Source of the DNA: Paenibacillus sp. Soil522
GTDB taxonomy: Bacteria; Bacillota; Bacilli; Paenibacillales; Paenibacillaceae
Assembly (NCBI RefSeq): GCF_001428245.1
Contig: NZ_LMRV01000044.1
Span: 161,536 to 225,535, forward strand
Reading direction: 5' to 3'
DNA length: 64,000 nt
Made by a program: the position numbers and the translations under genes. Numbering within the stretch: the first letter of the stretch is position 1; each line of letters starts with the position of its first letter. The notes beneath the pieces were generated by a model. It saw nothing but the letters and a program-made list of their open reading frames with translations, was not told the origin of the DNA and made no database searches. Below, piece after piece: positions 17,569 through 26,633 of the stretch.

Positions 17569-18452
17569 AAGCAACGGTAGCGATTTGCACCCATAACAGA
17601 GCTGAGGACGTGAAGGAAGCTCTTTTAAGTCTTTTACGGCAAAACTGTACGGATGCTTTTGAGGTGATTGTGGTTGACAACCGTTCCACCGACAACACCA
17701 AACAGGTTACTCAAGAAGTTAGTCAGATGACAAGCATCCCGATTATTTATGTTTATGAAGAACGGCTGGGGCTCTCGGTAGCCCGGAATCGTGCGCTTCG
17801 AGAAGCGAAGGGCGAGTATGTGCTGTTCTTAGACGATGATGCAGTGGCATCCAAGGAATGGATTAGCGGAATTGTCTCCTTATTTGAGAGCGATCCGCGG
17901 ATCGGATGCGTCGGCGGCAAAATCGAACCCGCATGGGAAGGGGCGGAGCCGACTTGGCTTTTGCCGGAAAACCGGACGCTCTATACCATTTTGGACTATT
18001 CAGATGAAATTGTAGAAATGCAAAAGCCGGCCATACCATTCGGAGCCAATGTAGCATTCCGCAAATCCGTCTTCCAATCGCTTAAACCCTTCCGTGAGGA
18101 TCTGGGCAGAGTGGGGAGCAACCTGCTTTCAAGCGAGGAAGCCGAGCTCATTGATCGAATCCGCAGCCGCTATACCGTCTATTACACACCTCATGCCTGG
18201 GTGCGGCACAAAATTCCGCGCAGCAGAGTTAGCAGAAAATGGCTGCTGCGAAGGATTTATTGGCAGGGTGTGAGCAGTGCAGTCAGCTCGGAGCGGAAAT
18301 CAGGTATTTTTGTCAAATCCGTCCTGAAGGTTCCGGTGTTTCTGCTGTTGACGATCATTTTTTTCTTCGATAAGCGTCGGATATTCCGCAATGTAAGCAA
18401 AATTATATACAATAACGGCCAGATCAATGGAGTATTGCGAACCTTTAACTAA
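17565..18452 (+). CDS. Glycosyltransferase family 2
   Basis: A 295-residue GT-A protein. It starts MKATVAICTHNRAEDVKEAL with the inverting GT2 fold, shows VVDNRSTDNTKQV and the metal/nucleotide DXD-type motif FLDDDAVAS near residue 90, then a C-terminal hydrophobic segment VLKVPVFLLLTIIFFF that may anchor it to the membrane. It has an ATGA overlap with the preceding gene. The substrate is not predictable. It is the last glycosyltransferase before the secreted glycosidase. Confidence 0.9.
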   Translation: MKATVAICTHNRAEDVKEALLSLLRQNCTDAFEVIVVDNRSTDNTKQVTQEVSQMTSIPIIYVYEERLGLSVARNRALREAKGEYVLFLDDDAVASKEWISGIVSLFESDPRIGCVGGKIEPAWEGAEPTWLLPENRTLYTILDYSDEIVEMQKPAIPFGANVAFRKSVFQSLKPFREDLGRVGSNLLSSEEAELIDRIRSRYTVYYTPHAWVRHKIPRSRVSRKWLLRRIYWQGVSSAVSSERKSGIFVKSVLKVPVFLLLTIIFFFDKRRIFRNVSKIIYNNGQINGVLRTFN

Positions 18453-18482
18453 ACTAACTAGAAACGAAAGTGGAGGTACATT

Positions 18483-21449
18483 TTGGATAGTAGAGCAAAC
18501 TTAAAGAAAAATAATAGAGCACGAGCACGGCTTTATTTATTGTTGATTTGTAGTTTACTTATAACTCTAATACCGACACACAGTTTTGCAGACAACATTA
18601 CTTCTCCTGAAATAGTAGTTGATGATTTTCAGGATTGGAATCACGTTTACAAGCATTCGAAGACACTTTCTCTACAAGTAAATCCGGATGCCGATGATCC
18701 TACCCGGGTGAAACGAGGCTATACGTCTAATGAATACATGACCTACAAGACGAACGGTCCTCTCAGAAATTTTTCTTTATACACGTACTATCGTTCGGGC
18801 ATCGAGACGTACAATCATCCGAATTTTTATGTTTCCCACGATGGTAAGAATTACGAGAAAGTGACTCCGCAAATTTACAAAGACGGAGATAACATGAATT
18901 TTGTCGTGTATGAAGTACAAAATTTACGTTGGGATACAAGATATTTGAAAATAGAATACACCGGCAGCGATATCGTTAAATCGCCGGTAATTGGGAAGGC
19001 GGTGCTGAATGGCGCATTGGGCGTAAGTTCCAACCTGCCTTCGGGGTCCGTCCCTTACGGCAGTATGGTGATGTTGGAAAGAGCAACTGCCGGCGATGCC
19101 GTATATTACACCACCGACGGCAGCGACCCCAGAACATCTCTTACACGCAAGCTTTATACTTCACCGATTAAGGTGGTGAACGAACTTGTGTTAAAGATTA
19201 TCGCCGTGAACCATTCGGCTTCGGGCAAAGCAGCGGCCAGCAGGGTTTCCAACTACCGGTATGTGCCGGAAGGTTCTTTGAATACGGAAGTCGGCTTGGA
19301 CGATCCGCTCGAAAATTTCAAACAGATTGACAGCCGCTCAAGTATATATATTTTGAAAAATAAACCTTATCACTTCGGCAACGATTCGAATCGGATGGTG
19401 CGTACTTCAACTAAGCCTGGGAACATCATTTATAAGACGGATTTCGATATTTCTTCCTTTATGGTCTACAGCTACTTTTTCGCTGGAAATGCCATCGAGA
19501 AGAATCGTTTCTTTATCTCGAAGAATGGAAAGGATTATACGGAAATTTCTGCTGAAGCCTATTCGGTAGGCTATCCGGTAGCCAATTGGCAGAAATACGC
19601 TTACGAGGCTTCATCACTGCCGGCGGGCACGAGGTATTTGAAAGTCGAGCTGCACGGACCGGTGTCTTGGTCGCCTCAAGTTTCGAATGTGATTTTAAAT
19701 CGAAACACGGCTTCCGTGGACGTTAAATCAACCAGAAGCGACGAATCACTGGAGACTGAACTGTCCACGGCTTCGAGCGGGGCAAAGATTTATTTCCGTT
19801 TGAATAAGGCGCCCGCTTTCGAGCCATATAACAAACCGCTCCAACTCACTGGTTATAACGAGCTGGAAACCTATGCCGTTACAGATGGTATGGAGCCAAG
19901 TCCCATCCGTAGATATAAGCTCAATGCAAGTGACCAAATTCAAGTGGACAGGTTCGGTCAAATGAAATCTGCCGGGTTTCCCGAGAAGGTGACAAACGAA
20001 CAGCAGCTTGAAGCGGATGCCGAGGCAGACGCCTCCTATTATGGCGGTTTAACACCGCCTTCGGACCGGGACCATTACGGTGGTCTGGCAGGAAGCGCAG
20101 AAAAACATGGTTTGCAAAAAACGGGCTTTTTTGCAATTCAGCAAATGGGAAGCCGCAAAGTGATGACAACACCGGAAGGCAATCTCTTTTTCAGCTTAGG
20201 GGTGAACGGACTTACGGCCCATGAAACCTATACGATGGTAAAGGGTCGAGAGGAGCTGTTCGAATCTATTCCTTCTCAACAAGGGGAATATAATTCGGCA
20301 TTTATCGGGTCCGATAACTTCTCATTCTATTTGGCGAACAAATACCGGAAAACAGGGGAAGTTCCAACCGAGCATGCCATATATTCGGAAGCTGCCGAGC
20401 GCCTCAAAAAATGGGGTTTTAACAGTGCGGGAGGCTATTCACCTGAAAAGTACGGCAATGAAAACAACTTGCCTCACGTGCGGATGCTTCCGCTGAACAG
20501 CATGAGCTGGGCTAAGATTGACGGGATTTCGATATTCGACATTTTTGCGCCGGATGCATCAGCCAAGATCGATAAGTCGTTTGCAAAAACAGTCAAGCCG
20601 AACAAGGACGATCCGATGCTGATCGGGTATTTCATCGACAACGAATACGATTTCCATAAGTTTTATTCCCATGTGCCGAAGCTGAAGGCAAGCCAAGCGG
20701 CGATCAAAGGACGTTTGGTTAAAAGGCTGAAGGATAAATATCAAGACATAAACAAATTCAACAGCCATTGGGGAACAAGCTTCCAATCCTTTGCAGACTT
20801 GAAAGAAGCGGAACTGCCGATCAAAACATCGGCTGCTTGGAGCGATATGGACGCATTTTTTAGGTATTATCTGGATACGTTCTTCGGAACGGTTTCGCAG
20901 ATCTACCGCAAATATGATCCGAATCATCTTCTTCTCGGAGACCGCTGGATAACGACGCCTTTCCACAAGGAGAAGTTTCGGAGCGTTATGGCAGAGGTGG
21001 AAGGGAAATACGTGGATGTCATCAGTATCAACTACTACACTTATAAGCTCGAAACCGATCTATTGGAAGATGTGTACAAAAAGTCGGGCGGCAAACCGAT
21101 TCTGCTAACCGAATTCGGTTACGGTACGGCGGAACAAGGATTGAAGCCTCTCCTTCCAAATTCAGCTATGAACCAGTCACAGAGGGGAATGCGTTACCGG
21201 AATTATGTGGAGGGGGTAGCCAGTCTGGACTACATTGTGGGAGCTCATGTGTTCAATTATGTGGACCAGGCAGGCCTGGGAAGATATTGGCAGGGAATTT
21301 GGGGAGAACACTATAACTCAGGCCTTGTGAATGTCGCCGACCGTCCTTATAAGGAATACCTGAAAGGGATCATGGCGACCAACTACGACATCTACAAGGT
21401 GATTCAGGGAGAACGGCCGAAATTTTATTACGATTTCAGCAAAAATTGA
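18483..21449 (+). CDS. Large secreted glycosidase encoded inside the EPS cluster
   Basis: A 988-residue protein starting at TTG 18483, with GGAGGT 7 bases upstream. A signal peptide (hydrophobic LYLLLICSLLITLIPTHSFA) precedes two related carbohydrate-binding-like modules (about 45-175 and 280-405, each ending in an RYLK(I/V)E strand), a chitobiase C-terminal-like segment near 200 (AVYYTTDGSDPRTS) and a C-terminal TIM barrel (about 560-975). The barrel has GYFIDNEYDF (likely acid/base Glu) and ILLTEFGYG (likely nucleophile Glu), resembling GH42/GH50/agarase-type enzymes of clan GH-A. Sitting between a GT2 and a pyruvyltransferase gene, it probably trims or releases the exopolymer outside the cell. 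Exact GH family not settled. Confidence 0.75.
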   Translation: MDSRANLKKNNRARARLYLLLICSLLITLIPTHSFADNITSPEIVVDDFQDWNHVYKHSKTLSLQVNPDADDPTRVKRGYTSNEYMTYKTNGPLRNFSLYTYYRSGIETYNHPNFYVSHDGKNYEKVTPQIYKDGDNMNFVVYEVQNLRWDTRYLKIEYTGSDIVKSPVIGKAVLNGALGVSSNLPSGSVPYGSMVMLERATAGDAVYYTTDGSDPRTSLTRKLYTSPIKVVNELVLKIIAVNHSASGKAAASRVSNYRYVPEGSLNTEVGLDDPLENFKQIDSRSSIYILKNKPYHFGNDSNRMVRTSTKPGNIIYKTDFDISSFMVYSYFFAGNAIEKNRFFISKNGKDYTEISAEAYSVGYPVANWQKYAYEASSLPAGTRYLKVELHGPVSWSPQVSNVILNRNTASVDVKSTRSDESLETELSTASSGAKIYFRLNKAPAFEPYNKPLQLTGYNELETYAVTDGMEPSPIRRYKLNASDQIQVDRFGQMKSAGFPEKVTNEQQLEADAEADASYYGGLTPPSDRDHYGGLAGSAEKHGLQKTGFFAIQQMGSRKVMTTPEGNLFFSLGVNGLTAHETYTMVKGREELFESIPSQQGEYNSAFIGSDNFSFYLANKYRKTGEVPTEHAIYSEAAERLKKWGFNSAGGYSPEKYGNENNLPHVRMLPLNSMSWAKIDGISIFDIFAPDASAKIDKSFAKTVKPNKDDPMLIGYFIDNEYDFHKFYSHVPKLKASQAAIKGRLVKRLKDKYQDINKFNSHWGTSFQSFADLKEAELPIKTSAAWSDMDAFFRYYLDTFFGTVSQIYRKYDPNHLLLGDRWITTPFHKEKFRSVMAEVEGKYVDVISINYYTYKLETDLLEDVYKKSGGKPILLTEFGYGTAEQGLKPLLPNSAMNQSQRGMRYRNYVEGVASLDYIVGAHVFNYVDQAGLGRYWQGIWGEHYNSGLVNVADRPYKEYLKGIMATNYDIYKVIQGERPKFYYDFSKN

Positions 21450-21594
21450 TCGAAAAAAACTGCAGCTTCTCGATTGTCTCGTCGGCGTTGGCCGTTTTCA
21501 GTGGAGTCTCTAGGGAGTAGATTGCAGAAATGGTTTCCGGTTTTTTGACCATCGAATGATAGAGAGAGAAAACAACCTAAAGGAGAGGGTTATC

Positions 21595-22581
21595 ATGCAG
21601 AGTACCCCGAATATTCACCCTATGGATGGACTTAAAAATGAGCTTCGCAAAATTTCAAATGTCATTCCGCCGGGCTCCAATATTTACTATATCGATATTC
21701 CCGTTCACAGCAACGGCGGCGACCTGCTCATTATGAAAGGCACGGAAGCGTTCTTCAAGGATTATAATATTCGCGTCCGCGCACGCTACAGCGTGCTTGA
21801 TTTTCCCGATTCGCTGGTGATTCCGAAAGATCATATCATCGTGCTGCACGGGGGAGGGAACTTCGGCGACCTGTATCCGGCACATCAGAAGCTGCGCGAG
21901 AAAATTATTACCAGCTATCCGTACCATCGGATCGTGATGCTTCCACAGACGATATTTTATAAGAACGAGTCTGAATACGACCGGACGGCGCAAATATTCA
22001 ATGGGCATAAAGATATTCATCTCTATGTCCGCGACACGCTGTCCCTTCGCTCGGCATCCGAGAAATTCCATAGATGCAACGTTTATCTATCACCCGACAT
22101 GGCCCATCAATTATGGCCGATCCGGCACAAAGACAGCCCGGGCAAAGAACTGCTCTGCTTCTTCCGCACGGATATTGAGAAAACGAATGAGCAGGAGCAG
22201 CTCGAAGCTGCGGGCCGCGGCGATTATTTGGATTGGGCCTCCTTGTACAACCGGGTGGAGCAGAAATCGATTAATCTCATTGTCAGAATGATTAAGAAAG
22301 GCGGCACTCCGCTGCCGATGCAGGCGATTTGGGGCAGGTACACCGATTATCTGGTAGATAAAGCAGTCAAGCGCTTCAGCGGATACCGAACGGTGCAGAC
22401 GTCAAGGCTGCATGGCCATATCTTGTCCTGCCTAATGGACAAGCCTAATACGCTGCTGGACAATTCTTACGGCAAGAACTCCAACTATTATCATACATGG
22501 ACAAGCGGCATAGGTTCCGCCCAATTGATTGTGAAGAATGAAGGAAAAACAACAAATTCGAATGCTTCGCAAATCAGTTAA
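21595..22581 (+). CDS. Polysaccharide pyruvyl transferase family protein (EpsO/YvfF-like)
   Basis: A 328-residue protein adding pyruvate ketals to EPS sugars from phosphoenolpyruvate, which gives the polymer negative charge. It shows IDIPVHSNGGDLLIMKGTEA near the N-terminus, IIVLHGGGNFGDLY near 85, VMLPQTIFY, and the C-terminal TVQTSRLHGHILSCLM, where Arg and His are conserved in the family. ATG 21595 is chosen because AAGGAGAGG lies 6 bases upstream; the frame opens 13 codons earlier without a site. A gap of 145 bases after the glycosidase may allow a separate promoter, but no clear one is seen. Confidence 0.9.
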   Translation: MQSTPNIHPMDGLKNELRKISNVIPPGSNIYYIDIPVHSNGGDLLIMKGTEAFFKDYNIRVRARYSVLDFPDSLVIPKDHIIVLHGGGNFGDLYPAHQKLREKIITSYPYHRIVMLPQTIFYKNESEYDRTAQIFNGHKDIHLYVRDTLSLRSASEKFHRCNVYLSPDMAHQLWPIRHKDSPGKELLCFFRTDIEKTNEQEQLEAAGRGDYLDWASLYNRVEQKSINLIVRMIKKGGTPLPMQAIWGRYTDYLVDKAVKRFSGYRTVQTSRLHGHILSCLMDKPNTLLDNSYGKNSNYYHTWTSGIGSAQLIVKNEGKTTNSNASQIS

Positions 22582-22604
22582 CTATTATTTTAGGAGGAGT
22601 CACT

Positions 22605-23975
22605 ATGAAAATTGTTCTTCTCTCGGGGGGCTCGGGCAAACGCCTGTGGCCGCTATCGAACGATTCCCGTTCCAAGCAGTTCTTGAAGGTGCTAAGGAAT
22701 TCGGAAGGCGAGCTTGAGTCGATGGTACAGCGGGTTTGGGGGCAGATTGCGAGTGCCGGGCTTGGCGACCATGCTTTTATCGCAACGAGCAAGCCGCAGG
22801 TTGAAATGATCCACAACCAGCTAGGAAGCGAGATTGGAGTAATTGTCGAACCGGAAAGAAGGGATACGTATCCTGCGATCGCGCTGGCGGCCACCTATTT
22901 GTATTCGGTTGAAGGTGTCAGCCTGAATGAAACGGTCGTCGTCATGCCGGTCGACCCTTACGTTGAAGAGTCGTTCTTCCACAAGACCAAAGAATTGGAC
23001 CAGGTCTTGAACGAGTCGGGCGCGGATTTGGCGCTTATGGGAGTAAAACCGACATATCCATCGGAGAAATACGGGTATATCGTTCCGCAAAGCGGGACCA
23101 CGCATGACGCGCCATATATGAATGTACAAAGCTTCCGAGAGAAACCGAGCGAAGAAGCAGCAGCGGCCATGATTGAGCAGGCAGCACTTTGGAACTGCGG
23201 GGTTTTCGCATTCAAGCTGGATTTCATCATTAATATTCTGCTCTCGCACGGGCTTCCGATCCAATACGATGAGATGGTGAAGCAGTACGACAAGCTTCCG
23301 AAGACCAGCTTCGACTACGAGGTGGTGGAGAAAGCTAATCTTATCGTCGCGCTGCCATACGAGGGGGATTGGAAGGATCTTGGAACGTGGAACACGCTGA
23401 CGGAACAAATTGCCAGCCCGCTGATCGGCAAAGGAATCATTACCGACAGTTCATCCAATACGCATATTATCAACGAACTGGATATTCCGATTACGCTGCT
23501 TAATTTATCCAATGTCGTCGTCGCGGCGAGTCCGGATGGCATTCTCGTCTCGGACAAGGCATCAAGCCCGATGATCAAGGAGGTCATGAAGCACTCGGAT
23601 CAGCGTCCGATGTATGAGGAGAGGCGTTGGGGCCGTTACAGGGTACTCGATTACTTGAAATATCCGGACGGGAAAGAAGTATTGACCAAACGGATTTGCA
23701 TAGAGCCGGGCAAAAATTTAAGCTACCAATACCATTTACTTAGAGACGAGGTATGGACCGTCGTTTCCGGTAACGGGGTGATGATTCTAAACGATAAGCG
23801 GTTCCCGGTTAAGGCCGGAGATGTACTCGTTATATCGAAACAGAGCAAGCACAGTTTGCTGGCGGAGACGGAAATGGACATCATTGAGGTGCAAACCGGG
23901 TCAGAGCTTATTGAAGAAGATATCGTCCGGCTTGCCTTCGATTGGAATGAAATTATGCAAATATGTGCCGTATAA
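22605..23975 (+). CDS. manC: Mannose-1-phosphate guanylyltransferase with cupin domain (GMP, ManC-type)
   Basis: A 456-residue enzyme. The N-terminal nucleotidyltransferase domain begins IVLLSGGSGKRLWPLSND (nucleotide loop) and contains VMPVDPYVE and FREKPSEEAA; the C-terminal cupin starts near residue 345 (EERRWGRYRVLDYLKYPDGK) with the double-stranded beta helix RICIEPGKNLSYQYH. It makes GDP-mannose from GTP and mannose-1-phosphate, so the EPS should contain mannose or a GDP-mannose-derived sugar. Only this end of the pathway is in the window. A TAGGAGGAG site lies before ATG 22605. Confidence 0.85.
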   Translation: MKIVLLSGGSGKRLWPLSNDSRSKQFLKVLRNSEGELESMVQRVWGQIASAGLGDHAFIATSKPQVEMIHNQLGSEIGVIVEPERRDTYPAIALAATYLYSVEGVSLNETVVVMPVDPYVEESFFHKTKELDQVLNESGADLALMGVKPTYPSEKYGYIVPQSGTTHDAPYMNVQSFREKPSEEAAAAMIEQAALWNCGVFAFKLDFIINILLSHGLPIQYDEMVKQYDKLPKTSFDYEVVEKANLIVALPYEGDWKDLGTWNTLTEQIASPLIGKGIITDSSSNTHIINELDIPITLLNLSNVVVAASPDGILVSDKASSPMIKEVMKHSDQRPMYEERRWGRYRVLDYLKYPDGKEVLTKRICIEPGKNLSYQYHLLRDEVWTVVSGNGVMILNDKRFPVKAGDVLVISKQSKHSLLAETEMDIIEVQTGSELIEEDIVRLAFDWNEIMQICAV

Positions 23976-24007
23976 GTGACAGGATTTCAATATAGGGAGT
24001 GATGAGA

Positions 24008-25348
24008 ATGAACATTACGGTCATTGGAACCGGTTATGTCGGGCTTGTATCGGGTGTCTGTTATGCGGAGCTGGGGAATAGAGTTATCTGTGTCGACAAG
24101 GATCTTGGGAAGATCGAAATGCTGCAGGCTGGCGAGATTCCCATCTATGAGCCGGGGCTGAAGGAATTGGCGGCTAAGAACCGTTCCGCCGGAAAACTCG
24201 ATTTCACAACTGATCTGACCGAAGCGGTGCGTCAATCGGATATCATCATTCTGGCTGTCGGAACGCCTCCGATGCCGAGCGGCGAGGCGAATATGGTTTA
24301 TATCAATCAAGCCGCCCTTGATATCGCCGAAGCGATGAACGGCTATAAAATCATTGCTATAAAAAGCACGGTGCCGGTCGGCACGAACGAACGGATCGGA
24401 GATCTGATCCGCACCCGCACATCCGAGCCGTTCGACAGCATTTCGCTGCCGGAGTTTCTGCGCGAAGGTTCTGCCGTCAAGGATACGCTAAATCCGGACC
24501 GGATCGTCATCGGCGCTGATACCCAAAGCGCGGCCGATACGATGGCCCAGCTGCATCGGCCGCTGACGGAGCAAATCATCGTGACGGATATCCGCAGCGC
24601 AGAAATGATTAAATATGCGTCCAATGCTTTTCTCGCTACGAAGATTTCGTTCATCAACGAGATTGCGAACATTTGCGAGAAGGTAGGCGCAGACGTGACG
24701 AAGGTTGCGGAAGGAATGGGCTACGATAAGCGGATTGGACAGTCGTTCCTTAAAGCCGGAATCGGCTATGGAGGCTCCTGTTTTCCGAAGGATACCAGAG
24801 CCCTTATCCAAATCGCCGGCAACGTCGATTACGAGTTCAAGCTGCTGCGGTCGGTTGTGGAAGTAAATCAAGATCAACGGTTTAATGTGATCCGCAAGCT
24901 GGAGACGATCTTTAACGGTCAGTTGCGAGGTAAGACAATCGCGGTATGGGGATTGGCCTTTAAGCCGAATACCGATGACGTCCGCGATTCACCGGCGATG
25001 GAAATCATTCAATATTTGGTAGAGAACGGCGTGAAGGTGAAAGCTTACGATCCAATTGCTATGGAAAACTTCAAAGCCTTATACGGCAAGGAAGGCGTCA
25101 TATGGTGCAATGAGGCGCTCGAAACGGCACAAGACTCAGATGCGCTTTGTTTACTGACGGAATGGGATGAATTCGCGGAAGTAGATTTGAATCTGCTGCA
25201 ATCCGTCATGATGCAGCCTATTCTGATCGACGGACGCAATGTATTTAAAGAGGAAGATTTGCTCGGAACCGCATTCGTTTATTATTCCGTCGGCCGTCCG
25301 AGCCTGAATCAAGGCGTCAAACAGCAAATTCCTGTTGTGCAATTGTAA
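24008..25348 (+). CDS. UDP-glucose 6-dehydrogenase
   Basis: A 446-residue UGD of normal length. The N-terminal NAD fold is MNITVIGTGYVGLVSGVCYA; the middle shows the helical linker and the catalytic Cys motif GIGYGGSCFPKDTRAL near 255; the C-terminal domain includes VWGLAFKPNTDDVRDSPAM. It oxidises UDP-glucose from GalU to UDP-glucuronate, which together with pyruvylation predicts an acidic EPS. ATG 24008 is preferred, with GGGAG 8 bases upstream; an ATG at 24002 and GTG at 23999 are possible. It is the last EPS gene; the lasso cluster begins 24 bases later. Confidence 0.92.
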   Translation: MNITVIGTGYVGLVSGVCYAELGNRVICVDKDLGKIEMLQAGEIPIYEPGLKELAAKNRSAGKLDFTTDLTEAVRQSDIIILAVGTPPMPSGEANMVYINQAALDIAEAMNGYKIIAIKSTVPVGTNERIGDLIRTRTSEPFDSISLPEFLREGSAVKDTLNPDRIVIGADTQSAADTMAQLHRPLTEQIIVTDIRSAEMIKYASNAFLATKISFINEIANICEKVGADVTKVAEGMGYDKRIGQSFLKAGIGYGGSCFPKDTRALIQIAGNVDYEFKLLRSVVEVNQDQRFNVIRKLETIFNGQLRGKTIAVWGLAFKPNTDDVRDSPAMEIIQYLVENGVKVKAYDPIAMENFKALYGKEGVIWCNEALETAQDSDALCLLTEWDEFAEVDLNLLQSVMMQPILIDGRNVFKEEDLLGTAFVYYSVGRPSLNQGVKQQIPVVQL

Positions 25349-25372
25349 TTCTAACGATAGCGGGGTTTAATC

Positions 25373-26539
25373 ATGATTAAAGCAGAGAAAATTGATTTAA
25401 GCGATATTTCGAATGAATTATCATTTATGCTATTCATTCTGCGCGACGTTCAAGTGTTGGATGAGAAGAGGATACGAGAATACACTTCAAATATGAAGTG
25501 GAATTCATTCTTACAATTAACTTTACATCATCGTGTTTATCCGATTGTTTACTTGAAACTAAATCAAATCGATTCATCTCTTATTCCTGCTGACGTTATG
25601 GAGAGGCTCCGCTATCATTACAACTCCAATATTCTTAAGATGATGCAGCTAACTAGAGAAATGAATAAAATTTGCGGTGAATTTTCAGACAACGGTATAA
25701 GCACCATTTTGTTGAAGGGTCCCATTCTAGCGATTCAACTTTACGGAGATTTGTCGCATAGGACTTCCAAAGATCTGGATATTCTGATCGATGTAGAAGA
25801 TGTAGAAAGATCAGAGGAGGTCATGACACAGCTTGGATATGAATTAGAGGAGAAACGTTCATTAAATCAAAATTGGAAAGATAAGCATCATCATCTTTCC
25901 TACCGGCATAAAGAACATTCTGTGCAGGTTGAAATTCACTGGCGATTAAATCCTTATTCCAAAGGTTCTCATTCATTTGATCAACTGTGGAAACGTAAAA
26001 ATACAGTTCAATTATTAAATCAGTCATTTCATTGCTTAGGGAATGAAGATCTGCTCTATTATCTTGCTGACCATGGCGCTAGGCATGCCTGGTTCCGATT
26101 ACGCTGGTTAATGGATATAGATCGTTTAATACCTAAAATAGATAGCGAGAAAATGCATGTTTATTTTAGACAGTTCGGTGGACAAGCGTTCACAGGGCAG
26201 GCTTTCATATTAGCTTTCAATCTGCTTGATTCAAATGTTCCTCATTCTTTAAATTATCTGACGGATAATAAGAAGAATCTTCGGCTAGCGAAAACATCTT
26301 TGTTTTTTATCAAAAGAATAGTTAAATTAAACCCGGTGCCTGAGAAAAGCGTGGTTTGGCATTATTTACGATACACTCTATCACTAATGACAGGCAGGCA
26401 GAGAGTGAGGTATCTGTTGAATTACCTGGAACCTAACAAGCAAGATATGTCGCTGCTGCCGCTATACAAACCGCTTCATTTTCTCTATTTCCCTCTCCGG
26501 CCGTTTCTATGGTTTTGGAGACATATAATAAATAATTGA
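25373..26539 (+). CDS. Nucleotidyltransferase family protein at the head of the lasso peptide cluster
   Basis: A 388-residue protein of the NTP_transf_5 type. The core is ISTILLKGPILAIQLYGDLS followed by RTSKDLDILIDVED, the GS/D-x-D nucleotidyltransferase signature, and QVEIHWRLN, supplying the third acidic residue. Such genes recur in paeninodin-like lasso clusters of Bacillales; their job in the pathway is not established in what I know. The DNA is visibly more AT-rich than the EPS genes before it, suggesting a separate origin. It starts ATG 25373 with only a weak GGGG site and lies 24 bases after the UDP-glucose dehydrogenase stop. Confidence 0.8.
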   Translation: MIKAEKIDLSDISNELSFMLFILRDVQVLDEKRIREYTSNMKWNSFLQLTLHHRVYPIVYLKLNQIDSSLIPADVMERLRYHYNSNILKMMQLTREMNKICGEFSDNGISTILLKGPILAIQLYGDLSHRTSKDLDILIDVEDVERSEEVMTQLGYELEEKRSLNQNWKDKHHHLSYRHKEHSVQVEIHWRLNPYSKGSHSFDQLWKRKNTVQLLNQSFHCLGNEDLLYYLADHGARHAWFRLRWLMDIDRLIPKIDSEKMHVYFRQFGGQAFTGQAFILAFNLLDSNVPHSLNYLTDNKKNLRLAKTSLFFIKRIVKLNPVPEKSVVWHYLRYTLSLMTGRQRVRYLLNYLEPNKQDMSLLPLYKPLHFLYFPLRPFLWFWRHIINN

Positions 26540-26571
26540 TTTTTATAACAAAATGAGACACAAAAAGCATT

Positions 26572-26599
26572 TTGATTGCGAATAGTATAAACATATACA
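26572..26599 (+). promoter_or_regulatory. Possible promoter inside the lasso cluster
   Basis: TTGATT and TATACA separated by 16 bases in the AT-rich gap before the kinase gene, 35 bases upstream of its start. It could drive the kinase-to-precursor part separately from the EPS and nucleotidyltransferase genes. Confidence 0.35.
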
Positions 26600-26633
26600 A
26601 AATATATATTATTTGCTAGATGGGGTGTTTACT

